A stretch of DNA of 35,942 nt from Oscillospiraceae bacterium (GTDB lineage: Bacteria > Bacillota > Clostridia > Oscillospirales > Oscillospiraceae): the NCBI GenBank assembly GCA_017380435.1, contig JAFODZ010000002.1:1-35942 (forward strand), given 5' to 3'. A program made the translations under genes and the position numbers. The number at the start of each line of letters is the position of its first letter. The first letter of the stretch is position 1. The notes beneath the pieces are model-generated. The model had not been told where the DNA came from, ran no database searches, and saw only the letters and a program-made list of their open reading frames with translations. This document shows, piece by piece, positions 14,219-22,000 of this stretch.

Positions 14219-15157
14219 ATGGTAGAAAGTAAGCATCAATGGAAAGCGTGGCTGTATCTGGCACCGGCGATCATTCTGCTGCTGGTGTTTACCGTATGGC
14301 CCATCATCAATACTGTTGCCATGGCCTTCCAGAATGGATATAATGCCCTGGCGGCAAAAAGAGGCGCCAGCTTTGACATCGGTATCCAGAACTTTATCGA
14401 TGTTCTTGGCTACGGAAGCTTTTTGAAGAACCTGCTCAATACCATGCTGCTTTGCGTGGCAACGGTTCCTCTATCTACTATGCTGGCTCTGCTGATCGCA
14501 GTAGCCCTCAACTCCATCAAGCCTATGCAGAAGTTCCTGCAGACCATTTTCTTCCTGCCCTATGTCACCAACTCCATCGCCATCGGCATGGTGTTTGCGG
14601 CAATGTTTAACATCATCGGCCTGCGTGGCGGCGGATCTATGGCAGATACCTGGGGTATCGTGAATAACTTCTTGATGCTCCTGGGCTTTGAGCCGATCAA
14701 CTGGATCAACCAAGGCTCTGACTACTGGGCAAACATTGTTGTTATGGTAGTTTACATCGTCTGGAATGCACTGCCCTTCAAGATCCTGATCCTGCTGGGC
14801 GGCCTGCAGAGCATCAACAAGCAGTACTACGATGCTGCCCGTGTAGATGGCACTGCAAGAAGAAGAGTGCTCACCCGCATCACTGTACCGCTGCTGTCGC
14901 CCATGCTGGCTTATGTTATCATCACCGGCTTTATCGGCGGCTTCAAGGAATATTCCAGCATCGTCGGTATTTTCGGCGAGACAATGGGACCTCCCGCTGC
15001 TGCCGGTCGGCTGAATACAATGGTCGGCTTTATCTACGACTCCCTGGCAACAAGCTCTCAGGGTAAGGCAAGTGCAGCTGCGCTGATCCTGTTCGGCATT
15101 ATTCTTGTTGTGACCATGATCAACCTGCAGGTCAGCAAGAAGAGAGTTCACTATTAA
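14219..15157 (+). CDS. CUT1 ABC transporter permease, MalF/UgpA type
   Basis: A 312-residue permease with six predicted membrane helices: about 10-30, 80-103, 113-135, 170-190, 225-245 and 275-298. The coupling EAA-type motif reads YYDAARVDGTARRRVLTRITVPLLSP (about residues 202-227; AARVDG is the core), which docks to the ATPase. First-permease hallmarks are the WLYLAPAIILLL start and the loop between helices 1 and 2. It forms a heterodimer with the next gene's product. AGGTGACGGAAT is a modest RBS before the ATG. Confidence 0.92.
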   Translation: MVESKHQWKAWLYLAPAIILLLVFTVWPIINTVAMAFQNGYNALAAKRGASFDIGIQNFIDVLGYGSFLKNLLNTMLLCVATVPLSTMLALLIAVALNSIKPMQKFLQTIFFLPYVTNSIAIGMVFAAMFNIIGLRGGGSMADTWGIVNNFLMLLGFEPINWINQGSDYWANIVVMVVYIVWNALPFKILILLGGLQSINKQYYDAARVDGTARRRVLTRITVPLLSPMLAYVIITGFIGGFKEYSSIVGIFGETMGPPAAAGRLNTMVGFIYDSLATSSQGKASAAALILFGIILVVTMINLQVSKKRVHY

Positions 15158-15169
15158 GGAGGCAGTCTA

Positions 15170-16063
15170 ATGGATAAGAAAAATATGAAAACAATGACTG
15201 CCAAGGATCTGCAGCACGTTTCTGCAGGCGCCCGGATCATGGGCATCCTGGTGAAAATCGTTACTTACGCATTTTTGATCACGATGGCACTGGTCGTGCT
15301 GTTCCCCTTCTACTGGATGATTATTTCTTCTTTGAAGTCTGAAGTGGAATACCGGGCAACTATCCCCACCTTCTGGCCTCAGCAGTTCATTTGGGGAAAC
15401 TACGGTCAAGCTTTTAAAGACGGCAACCTGCTGCAATTGTTCAAGAACACTGCATATGTTGGTATTGTGTCCACCTTTTTGTCCCTGGTCATCACCGTGC
15501 TGTCCGCTTTCGCTTTCGCACGGCTGGAGTTCAAGGGCAAGGATGCGCTGTTCGCAGCACTGCTGGCAACTATGATGATCCCCGGTGAGCTGTTCACCAT
15601 CACCAACTATATCACGGTTAACCGCCTGGGTTGGCTCAACTCCTTCGAGGCACTGATTATTCCCTTCCTGGTAAGCGTGTTCTACATCTACCTGCTCAAG
15701 CAGAACTTTATGCAGATCCCCAATGAGCTGTATTTGGCTGCTAAGGTGGACGGCACTTCTGATATTAAGTACCTGTGGAAGGTTATGATTCCTCTGGCTC
15801 TGCCCACCCTTATCTCCATCACCATTCTGAAAATGATGGGCGCATGGAACTCCTACATTTGGCCCAAGCTGGTTGCCAACCGGGAGGATATGTGGCTGGT
15901 TACCAACGGTCTGCGCAACGCCTTCACCACCGCAGAAGGCCAGGCCAACTACCCCGTGCAGATGGCTGCGGTTGCCATCGTTTCTGCTCCGCTGTTTATG
16001 GTATTCCTGTTCCTGCGTAAGTACATTATGGCAGGCGTGAGCCGCAGCGGCATTAAGGGCTAA
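15170..16063 (+). CDS. CUT1 ABC transporter permease, MalG/UgpE type
   Basis: A 297-residue permease, partner of the preceding one. The N-terminus includes ITMALVVLFPFYWMIISSLK, typical of the second permease of these importers. The EAA loop reads LAAKVDGTSDIKYLWKVMIP (about residues 190-209). Six helices fit the usual topology, and the closing segment FLRKYIMAGVSRSGIKG is the family's usual tail. AAGGAGG lies 7 nt before the ATG and 12 nt after the previous stop. A gap of 74 nt with a weak hairpin separates it from the binding-protein gene. Confidence 0.93.
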   Translation: MDKKNMKTMTAKDLQHVSAGARIMGILVKIVTYAFLITMALVVLFPFYWMIISSLKSEVEYRATIPTFWPQQFIWGNYGQAFKDGNLLQLFKNTAYVGIVSTFLSLVITVLSAFAFARLEFKGKDALFAALLATMMIPGELFTITNYITVNRLGWLNSFEALIIPFLVSVFYIYLLKQNFMQIPNELYLAAKVDGTSDIKYLWKVMIPLALPTLISITILKMMGAWNSYIWPKLVANREDMWLVTNGLRNAFTTAEGQANYPVQMAAVAIVSAPLFMVFLFLRKYIMAGVSRSGIKG

Positions 16064-16064
16064 A

Positions 16065-16083
16065 AACAAACGAAATGTTTGTT
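16065..16083 (+). promoter_or_regulatory. Small hairpin between permease and binding-protein genes
   Basis: AACAAAC, loop GAAAT, GTTTGTT: a 7-bp AT-rich stem directly after the permease stop. Such hairpins can set different transcript levels for the binding protein, but this one is weak and no T-run follows. Confidence 0.3.
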
Positions 16084-16137
16084 ATTAGATATAATGTATA
16101 AGCATAAAATCTCCAACAAAGAAAGGAACTGACAATC

Positions 16138-17577
16138 ATGAAAAGAATCCTCGCACTGATCTTACTGGCAGCGCTGACGTTTTCTCTGGTAGCCTGCGGC
16201 AGTGACAACGGCGGCAACAGCAATGTCGGCGGCAACACTGAAATCAAGGGCAATTTTGCTGTTCCCGCAGAAGGCTATGATGGCAGCGAAGTTACCATCA
16301 AGTTTGCTCACACCATGGGCGCAAAGCTGCAGGATGTTCTGAACTACCACATTGGTGAGTTCAACAAGCTGTACCCCAACATCACCATCGAGCATAGCTC
16401 CTACGGCGGATGGGGCGACATCGCCGGCCTGATCAACACCGAGATCATGGGCGACAACCAGCCTAACATCGCATACTGCTATCCCGACCATGTGGCAAGC
16501 TACAACACCGCTTGGGCAACTGTTACTCTCGATGAGCTGATCGCCAGCGAAATCGTTGTTACCCGCGACGACGGCACCACTGAAGTTCTGGGTCTGACTG
16601 CTGAGCAGATTGCTGACCTGAAGGACGGCGGCTTCTATGAAGAAGGTATGGTTTACGGCGACGGCCTGATGTACACCATGCCCCTGTCCAAGTCCACCGA
16701 GGTTCTGTACTACAACAAGACCTTCTTTGAAGAGAATGGTCTGAGCGTTCCCAAGACCTGGGAAGAGATGGAAGAAGTCTGTAAGAAGATTCTGGAGCTG
16801 GATCCCCAGGCTATTCCTCTGGGCTACGACTCCGAAGACAATATGTTCATTACCATGTGTGAGCAGTATGGTTACGACTACACCAGCGCTTCCGGCGATG
16901 AGCACTTCTTGTTCAACAATGACGATTGCAAGAGCTTCGTCAAGACCTTCCGTGAATGGTACAAGGCCGGCTACATGACCACCGAGGCTCTGTACGGCTC
17001 CTACACTTCCGGTCTGTTCACCGAGCTGGATAAGTCCATCTCCCACAGCTATATGTGTATCGGTTCCTCCGGCGGCGCCAGCTATCAGATCCCCGCTGAC
17101 AAGGCTTTCGAAGTAGGCGTTACCTCCATTCCTCAGGTTGATCCTGCTAACCCCAAGGTCATCTCCCAGGGCCCCAGCCTCTGCATCCTGCAGGGCGGCA
17201 AGACCTCCGATCAGCAGGTCGTGGCTTCTTGGCTGTTTGTGAAGTATCTGACCACCAACATGGGCTTCCAGACTGAGTTCTCCTCCACCTCCGGCTATAT
17301 GCCCGTTATCGCTTCTGCTCAGCAGAACGAGGCTTATGCCAGCTGGCTTGCTAAGGCTGACGGCTACAGCCAGCTGCCTGCTCTGGTCATCAAGGCTGCT
17401 CTGGAAAACACCGATGCATACTTCACCTCTCCCGCATTCGTAGGTTCCTCCGTTGCCCGTAAGCAGGTCGGCGAGCTGCTGGCTTCCTGCATGGCTGATG
17501 AGACCACCGATGTGGATAACCTGATCAACAAGGCATTCGACGAAGCCTACAACGAATGTAAGTATCACGCCGGCTAA
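16138..17577 (+). CDS. Extracellular solute-binding lipoprotein (family 1, UgpB-like)
   Basis: A 479-residue lipoprotein that captures the solute for the ABC importer. The signal peptide ends in the lipobox LVAC (Cys20), followed by a Gly/Asn-rich linker. The body begins VTIKFAHTMGAKLQDV and continues with features of cluster-B sugar-binding proteins: DNQPNIAYCYPDH, MYTMPLSKSTEVLYYNKTFF and LSVPKTWEEMEEVCKKI. The closing segment (about 430-479) has paired helices with Cys. Length and fold are standard for oligosaccharide or glycerol-phosphate binders, but the ligand cannot be told. GAAAGGAA precedes the ATG. A second lipoprotein gene follows 23 nt after the stop. Confidence 0.9.
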   Translation: MKRILALILLAALTFSLVACGSDNGGNSNVGGNTEIKGNFAVPAEGYDGSEVTIKFAHTMGAKLQDVLNYHIGEFNKLYPNITIEHSSYGGWGDIAGLINTEIMGDNQPNIAYCYPDHVASYNTAWATVTLDELIASEIVVTRDDGTTEVLGLTAEQIADLKDGGFYEEGMVYGDGLMYTMPLSKSTEVLYYNKTFFEENGLSVPKTWEEMEEVCKKILELDPQAIPLGYDSEDNMFITMCEQYGYDYTSASGDEHFLFNNDDCKSFVKTFREWYKAGYMTTEALYGSYTSGLFTELDKSISHSYMCIGSSGGASYQIPADKAFEVGVTSIPQVDPANPKVISQGPSLCILQGGKTSDQQVVASWLFVKYLTTNMGFQTEFSSTSGYMPVIASAQQNEAYASWLAKADGYSQLPALVIKAALENTDAYFTSPAFVGSSVARKQVGELLASCMADETTDVDNLINKAFDEAYNECKYHAG

Positions 17578-17600
17578 TTGAGAAATTGAGGCGTCGTGTT

Positions 17601-18974
17601 ATGAAGAAAAGAATTTTCGCCCTGCTGGCGGCCCTGTGCATTGCACTGGGCTGCCTGGCAGGCTGCTCCGGAAATGAGGAGCCTGTCGTCGAAACTCAGG
17701 GTAGTGGCACACAGCAGGCTGAATGGGTGGACTATGCTGCCTCCATTCCGCTGGATATGTCCTCTGAGACTGCCAAGCAGGAAGTTACTGTTAAGGCATT
17801 TGTTGACGGTGACACAACCCACTTCAATGTTCCCGGCTCTGTTTCCAGCGGCGGTCTGCTGAAGGCTCGTTACCTGGCAGTTAACACCCCCGAATCCACC
17901 GGCAAGATCGAAGTTTGGGGCAAAAAGGCTTCCAACTTCACAAAGTCCCGCCTGGAAAGTGCCGATTCCATCTACATTGAATCCGATGACGCCAACTGGA
18001 ATGTCGATTCCACCGGCGGCCGTCATCTGGTTTGGGTATGGTACAGACCTGCCGGCAGCGATACATACCGCAATCTGAACATTGAGCTGCTGCAGGAAGG
18101 CTTGTCCATCGCTTCCAGCGCTGCAGATAATCGTTACGGCGAAACCTGTATGGCTGCACTGACCCAGGCCAAGGCTTACAATCTGCATATGCACTCCAAG
18201 GATAAGGACCCGGATTTCTACTACGGCGATGCAATTCCTGTTACCCTGAAAGAGCTGCGTACCAATATCGAGCTTTATCAGAATATGAAGGTTGCCTTTG
18301 AAGGTGTGATCACCTACGAAAGCGGCCAGACAGTTTATGCTGAGGAATACGATCCCGAAACCGATACCTACTATGGCATGACCGTTTATTACGGCTACAA
18401 CATGACCGGTACCGGCCTGGAAATTCTGGAACCCGGCAACCGCCTCTCCTTTGTCGGCTCTGTACAGTATTACGCCACTGGCGGAACCTGGCAGATTTCC
18501 GATATTAAGTATGTGGATATGCGTCCCAACGACCCCAACAACATTCAGCTCATCTCCTCCGGCCACGAGGCTGCCAACCGTCTGACCGACGGCAAGACCT
18601 TCAAGACCGGTAAGGTTGAAGTGGATGTCCGCAGCGAGTTGGGCAGCGACGAAACCACCACCGAGACCCGGGATTACGGTCAGATGGTGCTCAGCACTTC
18701 CATTTCTATGGAAAACCTGCGCGTGGAAAGCATTTCTACCACCACCAACGAAGATAGCTCCAACAAGGGTGCTATGACACTTACCTGCAGAACCAGCGAT
18801 GGTTATGTTGTTTCTGTCCGCACCGCAGTTCTTTACGATGAAAACAGCCAGATCATCACCGCTGATGCCTACCAGGGCAAGACCATCAATGTCAAGGGTA
18901 TTGTAGATTACTACACCTACAGCGGCTACCAGGTCAAAGTTTTCTCTCCCGATGATATTACTATCGTCAAATAA
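17601..18974 (+). CDS. Thermonuclease-fold lipoprotein with OB-like C-terminal segments
   Basis: A 457-residue lipoprotein; the lipobox LAGC places Cys22 at the membrane. Residues about 62-195 follow the staphylococcal-nuclease fold: AFVDGDTTHFN (D69, D71, T72), ARYLAVNTPES (R90, N95, T96, E98), RHLVWVWYRP (R141) and LNIELLQEGLSIA, then YGETCMAALTQAKAY. Arg35, Glu43 and Arg87 of the classical enzyme have counterparts, but the calcium ligand Asp40 is Asn95 here, so activity may be reduced or altered. Two OB-like segments follow (about 215-320 and 360-457). It is anchored outside the cell. I use ATG 17601 rather than the upstream in-frame ATG at 17586 because the signal peptide then starts correctly (MKKRIFALLAAL). 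The large lipoprotein gene follows after 46 nt. Confidence 0.8.
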   Translation: MKKRIFALLAALCIALGCLAGCSGNEEPVVETQGSGTQQAEWVDYAASIPLDMSSETAKQEVTVKAFVDGDTTHFNVPGSVSSGGLLKARYLAVNTPESTGKIEVWGKKASNFTKSRLESADSIYIESDDANWNVDSTGGRHLVWVWYRPAGSDTYRNLNIELLQEGLSIASSAADNRYGETCMAALTQAKAYNLHMHSKDKDPDFYYGDAIPVTLKELRTNIELYQNMKVAFEGVITYESGQTVYAEEYDPETDTYYGMTVYYGYNMTGTGLEILEPGNRLSFVGSVQYYATGGTWQISDIKYVDMRPNDPNNIQLISSGHEAANRLTDGKTFKTGKVEVDVRSELGSDETTTETRDYGQMVLSTSISMENLRVESISTTTNEDSSNKGAMTLTCRTSDGYVVSVRTAVLYDENSQIITADAYQGKTINVKGIVDYYTYSGYQVKVFSPDDITIVK

Positions 18975-19020
18975 TTCGTGATTTGTTTGAAAAATCAAAT
19001 TTAGATAAAAGGAGCTTGCT

Positions 19021-22000
19021 ATGAAAAAAGTATTAGCATGGGTACTGCTTCTGACGCTTGTATTGGGCGCATTCGCCGGATGTAAGCAGAAGCCGGAGCC
19101 CGAAGTCACTGAGCCTCCCTATGCCGGCGCAGGTGCAGCTGACGCTATCGAGTACCTGAAGGGTTTCTATAACGATGGCGGCAAGAAGACACCTGTTGAC
19201 TACACCCGTTTTGGCATCGTTCGCGTTGGCGGCGTTGCTTTCAACGTGGTATGGAGCGTAGATGTCAGCGAAGATTTGGTTAAGGTTGTTCCCAATGAGG
19301 ACGGCACTGTTACCATCGACATCAACGAAGCCTGTGAGGAAGACACCGAATACACTCTGATCGCTACTGTCACCGATGCACAGGGCAACACCGCCACCCA
19401 TTCCTGGACCTATGTCCTGCCCAAGGGCGTGGATATGGTTGAGGTAGTTAAGAGCGCTTATGCTCTGCAGCCCGGCGAAAGCCTGCCCTATGAGTCCCGT
19501 CTGATTGGTAAGATTATCTCCATCGACGCCATCTGGACTGAGGATTATCAGAACGTGACCGTTACCATCGAGGTCGAGGGCGCAGAAGATATGCCCATTA
19601 AGTGCTATCGCATGAAGGCCAATGATTCCACCATCGATGCTGCAAGAAATCTGAAGGTTGGCAACATCATTACCGTTTGCGGTACTCTGAAGAACTACGA
19701 AGGCACCATCGAATTTGATGCCGGCTGTATGTTGGAGAAGGTTGAAAAGGGCGATGCTATTGAAGCTCCCACCGATCCCGTGCAGATCGTGAAGGAAGCT
19801 TATGCACTGCCTGAGAATGCAACCCTGCCCTACCAGGCAACTCTGACCGGTACTGTTACCGGCATTGACAGCCCCTATGATCCTCAGTATGGCAACATCT
19901 CTGTTGTGATCTCCATTGAGGGTGCTGAGCAGTACCCCATCCTCTGCTACCGTTTGAAGGGCACCGGCGTTGACCAGATCGCAATTAACGACCTGATCAC
20001 TGTTACCGGTATCATCAAGAACTACAAGGGCACTATCGAGTACGATGCAGGCTGCGTTATGACCAACCGCGTCAGCGGCGGCGGCGTTGCTCAGGGTCCC
20101 TCCTCCGATCCCAACAAGATCATCCCCGATGCACTGAAGCTGGCTCCTGGCGAGAAGATGGCTTACCGTGCAACGCTGACCGGCGAGGTCGTCAGCGTGG
20201 ATACTCCCTATGATCCCGGCTACGGCAATGTGACCGTGACCATGAAGGTCCAGGGTTATAAGTTCCAGTGCTACCGCATGGTAGGCGACGGCATCGACCA
20301 GATCCGTGAGACCGATACCATTACTGTTTCCGGTGTTATCGAAAACTACAATGGCAAGCTGGAATTCGGTGCTAAGTGTACCCTCGATAGCTGGGTTAAG
20401 GGCCCCCGTCCCGTAGGCTACGGTCCTCTGAAGGAGGACACTGCATACAGACTGTATGTGGACCAGAAGGGCATCGGCAAGATGCTGTACTTCAACGGCG
20501 AATACTCCGGCAGCCGTCTTTCTACTTCTGAAAAGGGCTCCGAAGGCGTTGATGTCTTTGTTGAAAGAGTTAGCGGCAAGGGTGTCTATTTCTACTTCAT
20601 GGATGGCCAGGCTAAGAAGTACATCAGTGTTGAGGACTACACCAACGATAAGGGCCAGGTTCGTGGCCGTACTTGCGTGGTTGATACTCCCAATGTTCAC
20701 TGGGCATACAATTCTGACCTGGGTGTTTACCTGGCAGAAGTTTCTGCCGGCAAGCACTTCATGGGCGCATACAACACCTATGAAACCATTTCTGCTTCCT
20801 GGGTTGGCTACATTGATGGCTCCATGGCAAGCAGCAACCAGTATGTTGCTAAGTTCATGGCAGCTTCCGATGTTCCCGCCGACGGTCCCTCCGGCAACAC
20901 CAAGGTTGAGGGTACTCCCGTAGCAGAGCCCGTTGTTGGCACCGGCTACAAGTTCGGCTTCCATCAGAATCAGCTCGATGGCAAGCCTTTCCTGGGCCTC
21001 ACCGGCGAGATGGCTGGCTTCTACTTCGAGACTTCCGATGCAATGGCTGATATGGTGGATGTATATCTGGAAGCAGCCGATGGCGGCTACCACCTGTACA
21101 TCATGAAGGGCAACACCAAGACCTACCTGGATGTTGTAGTTCGTGAGGACGATGCTTCCAAGGTCAATGTTGTGTTCACCACCAGCGGCACCCACAGCGT
21201 TTACGCCCTGGATACTGAGTATAAGTATGTCAGCACCGTGGTCAACGGCACTGAATGGTACTTGGGCACCTATGGTGTCAATAAGAGTATTTCTGCCTCC
21301 AAGATCTCCTACATTGCAGATAAGTCCACTATCGGCGTTAGCCAGTTCTGTGCATGGTTCTGCGAAGTAGCAGAGGTTGAGGTTGAGCCTGAAGAACCCA
21401 CCGAGCCTGATGTAACAGAACCCGAGAATCCTGGCACTTCTTATGATGCCCAGATCGTGACCGATCCTGTAGTTGAGACAGCTTACAAGATGGGTATGGA
21501 TAAGGGTGACGGTAAGGTTCTGTACTTCACCGGCAACCCCGAGTCTGAGCAAAAGACTTATCGTCTGGAAACCAGCACCGATGCCTCCAAAGCTGTAGAT
21601 GTATATCTGGAAGCAGCCGACGGCGGCTACCGTCTGTACTTCATGAAGGACGGCGTGAAGACTTATATCCGCGTGTTCCACTATACTGACGGCAATCCTG
21701 GTTATGGCAAGGGCAGCCTGGAGTTTGTAACTTCTGCTCCCAGCGAAGTCTTCACCTACGATGAGACTGCAAAGACATTGTTCTATGATTACGATGGAAA
21801 CAATGCTTACTACATGGGTACCTACGGCGACTTCGTTACCTTCAGCGTTTCCAACACCTCTTATATCACAGGCAACAAGGCCAATACTGTTGATGTTAGC
21901 CAGTTCCCCGCTCGTTTCTACACTGTGAGCGAGAGCGAGGGCGGCGAGCCTGAAGTTACTGAACCCACAACTCCCGATGTGACCGAACCCAGCACTGGCG

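Noticed and set aside
16162..17568. A 468-codon minus-strand frame opposite the binding-protein gene
   Set aside because: A shadow of the sense gene's codon bias; no start signals and no recognisable protein features.
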